Source: Sporosarcina ureae (GTDB lineage Bacteria > Bacillota > Bacilli > Bacillales_A > Planococcaceae). From it: a stretch of 64,000 nucleotides of DNA. Location: assembly GCF_002109325.1 (NCBI RefSeq), contig NZ_CP015348.1, positions 3,039,501 through 3,103,500 of the forward strand, in the 5' to 3' direction. Position numbers and translations under genes: made by a program. Below are positions 27,811 through 37,126 of this stretch, piece after piece (positions within the stretch are counted from its first letter, which is position 1; each line of letters opens with the position of its first letter). The notes beneath the pieces are model-generated. The model was not told the DNA's origin and searched no databases. It saw only the letters and a list, made by a program, of their open reading frames with translations.

Positions 27811-29412
27811 ATGAAAGAAAGATTGACAAAACTCAGAGCAGATCTTAAAGCCTTCTGGGGAAGTCGAACAAAAAATCAAAAAATTATATATATAGTGACA
27901 GCAGCCAGTGTAATCGCGCTGGCGGTTTTTTTGACAGTGGCTTTGTCACGTACTACGTATGTAACACTTTATTCAGAAGTATCACCATCTGAAATCGGTC
28001 GCATAAAAGAAGTGCTAGACGGTCAGGGCGTTCCTTATCTTGTAGAGCCTGGCGGTACAGCGATATCTGTGCCTGAGAAGCAACTAGATAACTTGCGTGT
28101 TTCACTTGCGGCAGAAGGTTTCCCAGACTCTGGACTGATCGATTATTCATTCTTCTCGGATAACGCAGGGTTTGGTACTACAGATAATGAATTCAATATG
28201 ATTAAGCTTGCTGCGATGCAAACAGAATTAGCTAATCTAATAAAGGGTATAGAAGGTATTAAGGACGCAAAAGTTATGCTTACTTTACCGACAGAAGGAA
28301 TCTTCGTAAACGATACTACATCCGAAGCTAGTGCAGCGATCATGTTGAAGACGAATCCAGGACAAAGTTTTTCGGAACAACAAATCACATCACTTTATAA
28401 TCTAGTTTCAAAAAGCTTACCTAACCTATCCAATGATAATATCGTCATACAGAACCAATATTTTGAGTACTTTGATCTAAAAGATTCAGGAGATTCTTAT
28501 GGAGCTAGTGTGACGGATCAAATGGGCGTGAAAAAGACCATTGAACGCGACTTGCAACGACAGGTTCAAATGATGCTCGGTACATTGATGGGGCAAGATA
28601 AAGTAGTTGTATCGGTTACGACAGATATTGACTTCAAGAAAGAACAACGTGAAGAAAACTTGGTTACGCCAGTAGATCCCGAAAACATGGAAGGTATTGC
28701 TCTTAGTGTGCAACGGATAACGGAATCATTCTCTGGTACGAATCCGGCAGTAGGTGGAACCCCTGAAGGAGAAGACCCTACCGATAATCGTACGACTTAT
28801 GTAGAAGGTGAAGGCGGAGACGGAGATTACGAACGTCTTGAAGAAACTATTAATAATGAAGTGAACAGAATTAAAAAAGATATAGTAGAGAGCCCGTACA
28901 AAATTAGCAATATCGGTATTCAAGTTATGATCGAACCTCCAACTGCAGATGATCCAACTTCATTAGCTCCAGAAGTTAGACAAGATGTTGAACGTATTTT
29001 GGAGACTATTGTACGTACATCCTTGGATAAAGAAGCAGCTGGGGAATTAACGGATGAAATACTGGCCGAAAAAATCGCGGTTTCCGTTCAACCACTTAAA
29101 GGCAAGAATATCGCGTTTGAAGATACGAAGACAGTGATTCCTTGGTGGGCGTATTTAATTGGCGGTGTATTACTGCTAGCAGTTATCGTTCTCGTCGTGC
29201 TGTTCTTGCGTAAGAGACGTAATGAAGCAGCAATGGATGAAGAGCTCGCGATGGAACAAGCTCAAGCCCAATTAGATTCCGTCCAAATTGATGACATCAA
29301 CTTGGAAACAGAAACAGAGGCGACAGCAAGAAGAAAACAACTAGAAAAAATGGCTAAAGATAAACCGGAAGAATTCGCGAAGTTATTGCGAACATGGATT
29401 GCCAAGGAGTAA
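27811..29412 (+). CDS. fliF: Flagellar MS-ring protein FliF
   Basis: 533-residue membrane ring protein. Membrane segments lie at about residues 25-45 and 445-466. The periplasmic-side ring-building motifs (YCES/YscJ-like fold, with YSEVSPSEIGRIKEVLDGQGVPY) lie between them. The cytoplasmic C-terminal tail (EEFAKLLRTWI) binds FliG. The start is ATG 27811 after GGGGG; an in-frame GTG at 27781 lies inside the preceding hairpin. Nucleates assembly of rod, C-ring and export gate. Confidence 0.96.
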   Translation: MKERLTKLRADLKAFWGSRTKNQKIIYIVTAASVIALAVFLTVALSRTTYVTLYSEVSPSEIGRIKEVLDGQGVPYLVEPGGTAISVPEKQLDNLRVSLAAEGFPDSGLIDYSFFSDNAGFGTTDNEFNMIKLAAMQTELANLIKGIEGIKDAKVMLTLPTEGIFVNDTTSEASAAIMLKTNPGQSFSEQQITSLYNLVSKSLPNLSNDNIVIQNQYFEYFDLKDSGDSYGASVTDQMGVKKTIERDLQRQVQMMLGTLMGQDKVVVSVTTDIDFKKEQREENLVTPVDPENMEGIALSVQRITESFSGTNPAVGGTPEGEDPTDNRTTYVEGEGGDGDYERLEETINNEVNRIKKDIVESPYKISNIGIQVMIEPPTADDPTSLAPEVRQDVERILETIVRTSLDKEAAGELTDEILAEKIAVSVQPLKGKNIAFEDTKTVIPWWAYLIGGVLLLAVIVLVVLFLRKRRNEAAMDEELAMEQAQAQLDSVQIDDINLETETEATARRKQLEKMAKDKPEEFAKLLRTWIAKE

Positions 29413-29426
29413 TGGAGGGGTATTAG

Positions 29427-30440
29427 TTGGTTAAGAAAGATAAAGTCATGTCAGGTAAACAAAAAGCTGCCTTATTGCTCATCTCTCTTGGGCCAGAAGT
29501 TTCGGCTTCAGTCTATAAGCATTTGAATGAAGAAGAGATCGAGCAACTGACGTTGGAGATTTCGGGTGTGAAAAAAGTCGAATCCTCTGTAAAAGAAGAA
29601 ATTATTGAAGAATTTCATAATATCGCTCTTGCGCAGGATTATATTTCACAAGGCGGTATTGGCTATGCCAAGACAGTTCTTGAAAAAGCACTCGGAAAAG
29701 ACCATGCCCAAGCTATTATTAACCGTTTGACCTCTTCACTTCAAGTGCGACCGTTTGATTTCGCTAGACGTGCAGAACCATCACAGATTTTAAACTTTAT
29801 ACAAAATGAACACCCACAGACAATCGCGTTGATTTTATCTTATTTGGAAGCGGAGCAGGCAGGATTGATCCTGTCACAACTCCCACAAGAAATGCAAGCC
29901 GATATAGCAAAACGCATTGCTACAATGGAATCTACTTCGCCGGAAGTAATCAGTGAGATTGAAGCAGTCCTTGAACGAAAATTATCTTCTACTGTTACCC
30001 AGGACTTTACCGAAACAGGTGGAGTAGACGCAGTCGTGGAAGTGTTGAATGGTGTAGACCGTTCGACAGAAAAAACGATTCTCGATGCGCTTGAAATTCA
30101 AGATCCTGAACTTGCAGAAGAAATTCGCAAGAGAATGTTTGTCTTTGAAGATATCATCACATTGGATAACCGTTCCATTCAGCGTGTTATTCGTGATTGT
30201 GAAAATGAAGATTTGATTTTAGCAATGAAAGTATCAAGCGAAGAAGTAAAAGATATATTATTTAAGAACATGTCACAACGTATGGCAGAGTCATTCAAGG
30301 AAGAAATGGATGTTATGGGGCCGGTACGACTTCGTGATGTAGAAGAAGCGCAATCCCGTATCGTCGGAATCATCCGTAGACTTGAAGATGCAGGAGAAAT
30401 CATCATAGCGCGTGGTGGAGGAGATGACATCATTGTCTAA
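29427..30440 (+). CDS. fliG: Flagellar motor switch protein FliG
   Basis: 337-residue rotor protein that transmits stator force. The N domain binds FliF (GKQKAALLLISLG), the middle domain has the EHPQTIALILSYL motif, and the C domain carries the charged torque helix around LILAMKVSSEEVKDILFKN. The start appears to be TTG at 29427, six bases after GGAGGGG and matching homologue N-termini. The ATG at 29448 has no ribosome binding site. The end overlaps the fliH start. Confidence 0.96.
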   Translation: MVKKDKVMSGKQKAALLLISLGPEVSASVYKHLNEEEIEQLTLEISGVKKVESSVKEEIIEEFHNIALAQDYISQGGIGYAKTVLEKALGKDHAQAIINRLTSSLQVRPFDFARRAEPSQILNFIQNEHPQTIALILSYLEAEQAGLILSQLPQEMQADIAKRIATMESTSPEVISEIEAVLERKLSSTVTQDFTETGGVDAVVEVLNGVDRSTEKTILDALEIQDPELAEEIRKRMFVFEDIITLDNRSIQRVIRDCENEDLILAMKVSSEEVKDILFKNMSQRMAESFKEEMDVMGPVRLRDVEEAQSRIVGIIRRLEDAGEIIIARGGGDDIIV

Positions 30441-31206
30441 TCTGTTTCGATCCGAGCGTACGGTAATGAATCAAAGTCCTACAAAAGAAATTTTAATCCG
30501 TAACTTGCAACCTTCACAACCGGTTGAAGAGACAGTGGAGCCGGTAAGTATGGGTAAAGTATTCATGGAACGCAATCGCTTATTGCAGGAGATGGAGCAA
30601 CGTAAAAGCATAGTAGATACCGAAATAAAACAACGACTAGATCAAGCTGCTGCAGATGTCGAATCGATGCATGCCGCGTGGGCTAGTGAAAAAGAAGAAT
30701 TGCAGCAACAAGCCTATGATGAAGGTTTTCAGGCAGGGTATGAAGATGGTCGTAATAAAGCAATGGCTGAAATGCGTGAAATGATAGAGGCTGCGAACGA
30801 AACTACTACTTTATCTTACGAGAACGCAACCCAATATTTAATCAATCAAGAACGCGTGATTTTGGATATTGGCATGCACTCAGCCGAAAGAATTATTAAC
30901 AGAGTGATAGAGGAAGACGATGAAGCGTATTTATCCATTGTCCGCAAAGGCATTAAAGAAGCTCAGGAGAGTAAGGAAATTAAATTATTCGTACCGACTG
31001 AGCAGTTTAAAATGGTCACGACACATCGGTCGGAACTCGCTTCGATTTTCCCGCCCGAAACCCCGTTCCTTATTTTTGTCAATGAAGATTTCAATGCAAC
31101 AGATTGTTTTATCGAAACGAACCATGGTCGCATCGTAGTGAGTGTAGATGATCAACTGAATGAACTGAAAGAACAATTGGTGAAAATAATGGAAGATGGT
31201 GTGTGA
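30424..31206 (+). CDS. fliH: Flagellar export ATPase regulator FliH
   Basis: 260-residue stator-like protein that holds the FliI ATPase at the export gate. It contains a long central coiled coil (about residues 45-120) with the glycine-spaced DEGFQAGYEDGRNKA motif, then a globular C-terminal domain resembling ATP synthase b/delta (DIGMHSAERIINRVI). The ATG at 30424 is very close to GGAGGAG; a TTG at 30433 has better spacing, so the exact start is unsure. Overlaps fliG and fliI. Confidence 0.92.
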   Translation: MTSLSNLFRSERTVMNQSPTKEILIRNLQPSQPVEETVEPVSMGKVFMERNRLLQEMEQRKSIVDTEIKQRLDQAAADVESMHAAWASEKEELQQQAYDEGFQAGYEDGRNKAMAEMREMIEAANETTTLSYENATQYLINQERVILDIGMHSAERIINRVIEEDDEAYLSIVRKGIKEAQESKEIKLFVPTEQFKMVTTHRSELASIFPPETPFLIFVNEDFNATDCFIETNHGRIVVSVDDQLNELKEQLVKIMEDGV

Positions 31207-32543
31207 ATTTGAAAAAAGCTGAAGATCTCATTCCAATCATTCCGAATATCAATACGTTAAAGAAGTTTGGGCGCGTTATTCGAGTAGTAGGATTGCTGAT
31301 AGAATCCGAAGGTCCCGAGTCATCTATAGGTGATGTATGCTTTATTCACTTGAACGTCCCAGAAGAAGGACGTTCCTTAATTCAAGCCGAAGTTGTAGGA
31401 TTTAGAGAAGAAATTGTCATGCTGATGCCTTATACGGATATTCGTAATATTTCAAGTGGTTGTTTAGTGGAAACGCTAGGTAAACCACTTGAAGTGAAAG
31501 TAGGAATGAATCTACTAGGACAAGTTCTAGATTCTTTAGGAAAACCGATTGATAATAGCCCCCTACCTAAAGGTCTGGCAACAGTACGAACGGAAAACAG
31601 CCCACCGAACGTCTTGACACGTCCTACTATTAATGACAAGTTGGCTGTAGGCGTAAAGGCAATCGATGGCATGCTGACGGTGGGAAGTGGTCAGCGTGTC
31701 GGGATATTTGCGGGGTCGGGTGTTGGTAAAAGTACATTGCTTGGAATGATCGCACGTAATACGGAGGCAGACATCAATGTGATCGCACTGATTGGCGAAC
31801 GTGGTCGCGAAGTTCGGGAGTTTATCGATCGTGATCTTGGGCCAGAGGGATTAAAGAAAACAATTGTCGTAGCTGCCACTTCCGATCAACCAGCGCTAAT
31901 GCGAATAAAAGGTGCGATGACAGCTACAGCGATTGCGGAGTACTTCCGAGACAAAGGGCTGAACGTTATGCTGATGATGGACTCAGTTACACGTGTAGCC
32001 ATGGCGCAGCGTGAAATTGGTCTAGCAGTTGGTGAACCGCCAGCCACAAGAGGGTATACCCCTTCTGTTTTCGCTATTCTACCCAAACTATTAGAACGCA
32101 GTGGTACGAATGAAAAAGGTGCTATCACCGCTTTTTATACTGTGTTAGTTGACGGTGATGATATGAATGAGCCGATTGCAGATGCTGTGCGAGGGATTCT
32201 TGACGGTCATATAGTGTTAGATCGTACGCTAGCCAATAAAGGCCAATATCCTGCAATCAATGTGTTGAAAAGTGTCAGTCGTCTAATGAATCATATTGCG
32301 GATCCAGAACACCTGAAAGCAGCAGCGAAATTGCGTGAATTGTATTATGCCTATGACAAATCAGAGGATTTAATCAATATTGGTGCATATAAAAAAGGAA
32401 CGTCACGAGAAATCGATGAAGCGATTGAATATGAGCCGATCATTACCAATTTTCTAAAGCAAAAATTTAATGAGAATATCCAATTAGAAGACACGGTAAA
32501 TGAAATGGTCGCGTTAGCTTCTGGAGGAGGAGAGCGTAAATGA
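31203..32543 (+). CDS. fliI: Flagellum-specific ATPase FliI
   Basis: 446-residue F1-beta-like ATPase that energises substrate unloading at the flagellar type III export gate. Walker A is FAGSGVGKST with Lys176, followed by GERGREVREFI and the Walker B region LNVMLMMDSVTRVA. The GTG start at 31203 overlaps the fliH stop by four bases. The end overlaps fliJ by four (ATGA). Tight overlaps indicate coupled synthesis of FliH, FliI and FliJ, which form one complex. Confidence 0.96.
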   Translation: MNLKKAEDLIPIIPNINTLKKFGRVIRVVGLLIESEGPESSIGDVCFIHLNVPEEGRSLIQAEVVGFREEIVMLMPYTDIRNISSGCLVETLGKPLEVKVGMNLLGQVLDSLGKPIDNSPLPKGLATVRTENSPPNVLTRPTINDKLAVGVKAIDGMLTVGSGQRVGIFAGSGVGKSTLLGMIARNTEADINVIALIGERGREVREFIDRDLGPEGLKKTIVVAATSDQPALMRIKGAMTATAIAEYFRDKGLNVMLMMDSVTRVAMAQREIGLAVGEPPATRGYTPSVFAILPKLLERSGTNEKGAITAFYTVLVDGDDMNEPIADAVRGILDGHIVLDRTLANKGQYPAINVLKSVSRLMNHIADPEHLKAAAKLRELYYAYDKSEDLINIGAYKKGTSREIDEAIEYEPIITNFLKQKFNENIQLEDTVNEMVALASGGGERK

Positions 32544-32992
32544 CTTCTTTCCATTATCGTTTTGATAAAGTTTTAGATTTGCGTGAACAAGAGCGTGATG
32601 AAACAGAAATGGCTTATAAAGAAGCGATCGAAGAGTTCGAAAAAGTGGCAACACAGTTGTATGATCAGATGAAAAAGAAAGAAAATATCTTGGAAGAACA
32701 GCAACAACGTATGACTACAGGTTTTTCTATTGATGACTTGCACCACTACTCTCGTTTTATTACTACACTTGATGTAACGATAGATCACATTCAACAAGAA
32801 GTAATGAAATCTCGTTCAAAAATGAATTGGTATGAAACGCAGCTGTTGGAAAAGAACATAGAAGTAAAGAAGTTTGAGAAGATGAAGGAAATCGGTAAAG
32901 AACAACATAATGCCGAGATGGAACATGTGGAAGCAAATCGAATTGACGAACTATCGACGATGAAGTTTCGTTCAAAAGAAGACGGGTGGTAA
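32540..32992 (+). CDS. fliJ: Flagellar export chaperone FliJ
   Basis: 150-residue coiled-coil protein that sits in the centre of the FliI hexamer and contacts FlhA. It begins SFHYRFDKVLDLREQERDE, the family N-terminus, and is helical with heptads over almost all its length. GGAGGAGGAG precedes the ATG, inside fliI. Sequence conservation of FliJ is low, but the position between fliI and ylxF fixes the call. Confidence 0.93.
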   Translation: MTSFHYRFDKVLDLREQERDETEMAYKEAIEEFEKVATQLYDQMKKKENILEEQQQRMTTGFSIDDLHHYSRFITTLDVTIDHIQQEVMKSRSKMNWYETQLLEKNIEVKKFEKMKEIGKEQHNAEMEHVEANRIDELSTMKFRSKEDGW

Positions 32993-32993
32993 A

Positions 32994-33605
32994 GTGGCTA
33001 AATCGAAAAAGAAAAAAGAGGTTAAAGACTCTGTCGAAGTATCAGAAAAAAAGTCGATCGGCTTTTTTCAGATTTTACTCGCATGGATCATCATTCCTCT
33101 TATGTTCACAACAGCTGTTGTCTTAATAATAGCTAAAGTAGCAGATGTTAACGTTTTCGATCAGGCGAAAGAATGGACATCAAAAGTCCCGTTCTTGGAA
33201 CAAAAAGCACCTGATGAAAAAGTCGAAGGAGATCTAATATTAGAAGAACGTGTAATTTCTCTACAAGCAGAAATCCAAGAAAAAGAAGCACAATTATTCG
33301 AAGTGCAAGATGAGCTTACTCAAGTGAAAGACTCCAATGAAACTCTTGTAATCGAAAAAGAAAAACTGAATGAAGAGATCGAGAAGCTAAAACTAGAAAA
33401 AAGTGAATCCAAACGTGATTTCAAAGAAATTGTTACGACATATGAGCAAATGTCGGCTAAATCATCGGCTCCTGTCATTACCAAAATGGGCGATGCAGAA
33501 GCCATTCAAATATTATCTAGTCTAAAGCCCGCTACGCTAGCAGCTATACTAGAGAAAATGTCCCCTGAAGAGGCCGCTAAATATACTTCTATGCTTACAA
33601 AGTAG
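32994..33605 (+). CDS. ylxF: YlxF, MotE-like membrane protein with MgtE N-like domain
   Basis: 203-residue protein with one membrane segment at about residues 22-46, a coiled coil (about 75-145) and a C-terminal MgtE intracellular-N-like domain (GDAEAIQILSSLKPATLAAI, KMSPEEAAKYTSML). Related MotE proteins in alphaproteobacteria chaperone a motor component. In Bacillus the role is not settled. GTG start one base after fliJ, with GGGTGG upstream. Confidence 0.88.
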   Translation: MAKSKKKKEVKDSVEVSEKKSIGFFQILLAWIIIPLMFTTAVVLIIAKVADVNVFDQAKEWTSKVPFLEQKAPDEKVEGDLILEERVISLQAEIQEKEAQLFEVQDELTQVKDSNETLVIEKEKLNEEIEKLKLEKSESKRDFKEIVTTYEQMSAKSSAPVITKMGDAEAIQILSSLKPATLAAILEKMSPEEAAKYTSMLTK

Positions 33606-33633
33606 TATAATAGTAATTGAGGGAGGTGAAAAA

Positions 33634-35079
33634 GTGGACTTAGGACTATTAATGGGCATAGGTTCTCCAAGCATTCCTATGAATTCAGCCCCTTCTACAG
33701 TGAATATTGAAGGAGAAGGGTTCGGAAGTGTATTCCAAAGTTTGATGTCCGCAACCGCTATTCCTGCAAAATCCCAGACACTAGGCGCTGATCAAGAGTT
33801 GACTAAATTACTCGGCGAAGTTCTCAACGTTGATTCGTTGGAAGAGTTAGAAGGACTTCTTGAGGAGTTAAAGCAATCTGTGAAGTCGCCTATTGTAGCT
33901 CAATTATTGAAAGAGGCTGGATTACGTCAATCGATTTTGGTGAAGGAAACGAGTGCTGAAAAAATACTTTCCGAAATGGTGGAAGAAAATGCAGTAGTAA
34001 AACCAGAGGAATTACTTACGCAAATAATTTCTAGTCTCGAAAAGGAAAGTTTGGTTAATGGTAATACGGAATTAAATTTAACAGATCTACAAAACCTTCA
34101 TAAGTTTCCAAGTCTGCAACAATTAGCTGCTCTTATTAGTGAAGATCCTGATAAACTAATAGAAGTAATTACAAATGTCCTAGAAGACGTCGGCGTGACA
34201 AAAGAACAACTAGATGATATTGCAGCTACAGGAGACATTTGGTATGTGCTCGGAGTATTACAGCAATTGCCTTCTGAAAAAAATAAAATAGCTATGGAGC
34301 AATTACCGCCAAAAGTCACCGTTGAATTAACTGCATTGCTAAAAACAATTGAACTAACAGCACATAAGATGGATTTATTTACAAAACAAATAGATTTGGT
34401 GAAAACAATCCAACCAATTCTTTCTCAGTTTGCAAGTCAGTTAGAGGCGAAAGTTATACAACCTGAAGTGAAGCAATCTGTGCAAATTCCATCTGCTATG
34501 CAACATGTTATTCGATTTACAACAGAGCAATCTGCAGCTGATGCGAAACAACAAGATCAACAATCTAAGGCAAGTGAGACAGTCGCACCAGTATCAGCCG
34601 CCACACAGACTGAAGCTAGACCTGTATTCCAGATGAATACCACAGAGAAAGTACCAGAAAGTCGAAGTGAAACTCTGATGCGTGAATTCCAAGCTGTATT
34701 GAACCGCGCGAACTTTGGTCAGACGAATGGAATGAACCGGATTTCAATCAAACTGTATCCGGAACATCTTGGACAAATTCGAATTGAATTACTGGAAGTT
34801 AACGGTGTGATGACAGCGAGGATTTTGGCATCTACAGCGATGGCACGTGAAATGCTCGACAGCCAAATGCATCAATTGCGACATGCCTTCAATCAACAGA
34901 ACTTGCAAGTGGACAGAATCGACCTATCACAAACACTTCAAGATCCGTCGAAGAGTGATAGAGAACAAGCTTTCAACAAGCAAAACCAGCAACAAAAAGA
35001 ACAAGCTACCGATCAAAATGAAACTCAAGATGAACAGCAACAAACATTCCAAGAATTCATGATTGAACTGGAGGCGTAA
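33634..35079 (+). CDS. fliK: Flagellar hook-length control protein FliK
   Basis: 481-residue secreted ruler that measures hook length and switches FlhB from hook to filament export. The N-terminal and middle regions are variable and Gln/Glu-rich. The C-terminal hook domain is clear: ISIKLYPEHLGQIRIELLEV, AREMLDSQMHQLRHAFNQQN and VDRIDL at about residues 367-435. A Gln-rich tail follows. The GTG start has GGGAGGTGA upstream. Compare YlqG, which carries a related C-terminal domain. Confidence 0.94.
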   Translation: MDLGLLMGIGSPSIPMNSAPSTVNIEGEGFGSVFQSLMSATAIPAKSQTLGADQELTKLLGEVLNVDSLEELEGLLEELKQSVKSPIVAQLLKEAGLRQSILVKETSAEKILSEMVEENAVVKPEELLTQIISSLEKESLVNGNTELNLTDLQNLHKFPSLQQLAALISEDPDKLIEVITNVLEDVGVTKEQLDDIAATGDIWYVLGVLQQLPSEKNKIAMEQLPPKVTVELTALLKTIELTAHKMDLFTKQIDLVKTIQPILSQFASQLEAKVIQPEVKQSVQIPSAMQHVIRFTTEQSAADAKQQDQQSKASETVAPVSAATQTEARPVFQMNTTEKVPESRSETLMREFQAVLNRANFGQTNGMNRISIKLYPEHLGQIRIELLEVNGVMTARILASTAMAREMLDSQMHQLRHAFNQQNLQVDRIDLSQTLQDPSKSDREQAFNKQNQQQKEQATDQNETQDEQQQTFQEFMIELEA

Positions 35080-35082
35080 ACA

Positions 35083-35772
35083 TTGCCAGAAGGAACAAAT
35101 TCTACAACAACTAATAGTACGATTACAGATTCCATGTATCTAGTCAATAAGCAACGTGATCAGCGGAAAACCGGACCCGATACAATGGGAAAAGACGCGT
35201 TCATGAAAATATTGATTGCACAGATGGCGAATCAAGATCCAACGAATCCGATGAAAGATACAGAATTTGTTGCACAGATGGCACAATTCTCTTCATTGGA
35301 ACAAACGATGAACTTAGCGAATGCATTTGAAAAATTTGCAGCTTCACAAAATCAAAGTCAATTGATTCAATACAATAGCTTTGTTGGCAAAGAGATACGT
35401 TGGCATGAAGTCTCCGACAAAAAAGGTGAGGATGATAAGCCGATCATCAATGAAGGTACAGGGGTCATACAGTCCATTAAGTATATCGACGGCTCAGTAA
35501 TCTTTACGATGGCAGGCGGCAAAGAGTTATCACCAGGAAACATTTCAGAAGTAATGGGAAATGGTTCTAGTTCAGGCTCTGGAGCAATTGGTCAACCGAA
35601 TAATCTAGTACAAGCCAGTATGTTAATTGGCAAGACGGTAGGATATATGGAAGGCGAAGAAGAGCGTACAGGAAAAGTCATATCTGTTACGAATAAAGAA
35701 GGTAGTTTACATTATATATTGCAAGACGGTACGAAAATCGAAGGTAAGCAATTTACAACAATCAGTGAATAA
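35083..35772 (+). CDS. flgD: Flagellar hook cap protein FlgD
   Basis: 229-residue hook-assembly scaffold. The N-terminal core is unmistakable: GKDAFMKILIAQMANQDPTN and FVAQMAQFSSLEQT at about residues 42-83. A C-terminal part of about 115 residues forms the Tudor/Ig-like region found in longer FlgD proteins, whereas B. subtilis FlgD is much shorter (about 140 residues). TTG start at 35083 with GGAGGC eight bases upstream. It follows fliK by three bases. Confidence 0.94.
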   Translation: MPEGTNSTTTNSTITDSMYLVNKQRDQRKTGPDTMGKDAFMKILIAQMANQDPTNPMKDTEFVAQMAQFSSLEQTMNLANAFEKFAASQNQSQLIQYNSFVGKEIRWHEVSDKKGEDDKPIINEGTGVIQSIKYIDGSVIFTMAGGKELSPGNISEVMGNGSSSGSGAIGQPNNLVQASMLIGKTVGYMEGEEERTGKVISVTNKEGSLHYILQDGTKIEGKQFTTISE

Positions 35773-35789
35773 TTGAATGGAGCGATGTC

Positions 35790-36161
35790 ATGAACAAGAT
35801 CGATATCCATCGCATTCCATCGCCGCCACCCATACGCCAAGGACAGATACAAGCACAATCGAAGCAGTCATTTCTCGAACACTTACAGCACGCGACACAG
35901 CCAGAAAAACTAAAGATCAGTAAACATGCAAGCGACCGGCTGCAAGAACGGGGTATTCAAATGACCGACTCAGAATGGGCGCATATCTCACAAAAAGTAG
36001 ACGAGGCGAAGAGGAAGGGAATCCGTGAATCACTCGTGTTGACTGATCAAGCTGCACTCATTGTTAGTGCAAAGAACTCAACCGTTATCACAGCGATGAA
36101 CCGCATGGAAGCGAAGGACCAACTATTTACGAATATTGACGGCACGATACTACTCAGCTAA
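35790..36161 (+). CDS. Flagellar operon protein, TIGR02530 type
   Basis: 123-residue soluble protein of the small family always found between flgD and flgE in many Firmicutes. It has a variable N-terminus, then LKISKHASDRLQERGIQMTD and the end MEAKDQLFTNIDGTILL. No membrane segment or signal. Function unknown; the constant position suggests a role in hook assembly or FlgE export. ATG with GGAG upstream, 17 bases after flgD. I do not know a gene symbol in general use. Confidence 0.88.
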   Translation: MNKIDIHRIPSPPPIRQGQIQAQSKQSFLEHLQHATQPEKLKISKHASDRLQERGIQMTDSEWAHISQKVDEAKRKGIRESLVLTDQAALIVSAKNSTVITAMNRMEAKDQLFTNIDGTILLS

Positions 36162-36189
36162 ACAAGGCAGGACCTTAACAGGATGCCAT

Positions 36190-36217
36190 TGCACCGCCGA
36201 CTGATTGACGCGGTGCA
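36190..36217 (+). other. GC-rich hairpin in the flgE leader
   Basis: TGCACCGC (36190-36197) and GCGGTGCA (36210-36217) form a perfect 8-bp stem with a 12-base loop and no T-run. It lies 28 bases before the flgE ATG, just ahead of its ribosome binding site. Confidence 0.55.
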
Positions 36218-36245
36218 CTCCAAAACCGAGAGGGGAAACTACATT

Positions 36246-37109
36246 ATGCTTCGTTCAATGTACTCAGGAATATCAGGATTAAAAAACTTTCAAACTAAAT
36301 TGGATGTAATTGGTAACAACATTGCAAATGTCAATACGTATGGCTTTAAAAAAGGTAGAGTAGTTTTCAAAGATTTATATTCACAGCAAGTATCACTAGC
36401 TGGAGCACCAGTTGGCGAACGCGGGGGAGTCAACCCTAAACAAGTAGGTTTAGGTTCTCAATTGGGTGCGATAGATACTATTCATGCACCTGGATCTACT
36501 CAATTTACAGGTAACACCTTGGATTTAGCGATAGAAGGAGATGGTTTATTTATTGTAGGTACTCCTGCTACTAGTGGGCAGGGAGTTAAACCCATTACTG
36601 GTGGAGAGCAATTTTATACTAGAGCTGGTAACTTTTATTTAGATGCTGGTGCTACGGAAGGGGCTACAGAAGCGTCACTTGTAGATGGAGAAGGACGATA
36701 CGTTTTAGACAATGAACTTCAAAAAATAACTGTACCATTAACTGCAACATCTTTATCAGTAAGCCAAAATGGTACTGTTTCGTATGTTGTTGCAGAAACT
36801 ACACCTCCTACAACTGTAAAACTTCAACAAGTAATAGGTTTAGCAAAATTCAATAACCCTGGCGGATTGGAAAAGGTTGGCGGTAATTTGTATAAAGCAA
36901 GTGCCAATTCAGGTGATCCTTTAGTGGGAAATCCGATTGGTAAAGATGGACATGGTGCAGTTAAATCCGGCTCCCTAGAAATGTCCAACGTCGATCTATC
37001 CGAAGAATTCACAGAAATGATCGTTGCACAACGTGGTTTCCAAGCTAACACGCGAATCATCACGACATCAGACGAAATCTTGCAAGAACTAGTAAACTTG
37101 AAGCGATAA
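36246..37109 (+). CDS. flgE: Flagellar hook protein FlgE
   Basis: 287-residue hook subunit (the Bacillus gene was once called flgG). The N-terminal rod/hook signature is LDVIGNNIANVNTYGFKK and the C-terminal one is SNVDLSEEFTEMIVAQRGFQ. The central domain (about residues 90-240) is Gly/Thr/Ser-rich and less conserved. The start at ATG 36246 follows GAGAGGGG and matches MLRSMYSGISGLKNFQ; the in-frame ATG at 36183 precedes the leader hairpin and has no ribosome binding site. Confidence 0.95.
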   Translation: MLRSMYSGISGLKNFQTKLDVIGNNIANVNTYGFKKGRVVFKDLYSQQVSLAGAPVGERGGVNPKQVGLGSQLGAIDTIHAPGSTQFTGNTLDLAIEGDGLFIVGTPATSGQGVKPITGGEQFYTRAGNFYLDAGATEGATEASLVDGEGRYVLDNELQKITVPLTATSLSVSQNGTVSYVVAETTPPTTVKLQQVIGLAKFNNPGGLEKVGGNLYKASANSGDPLVGNPIGKDGHGAVKSGSLEMSNVDLSEEFTEMIVAQRGFQANTRIITTSDEILQELVNLKR

Positions 37110-37126
37110 CATAGCATAGTTTGAGA

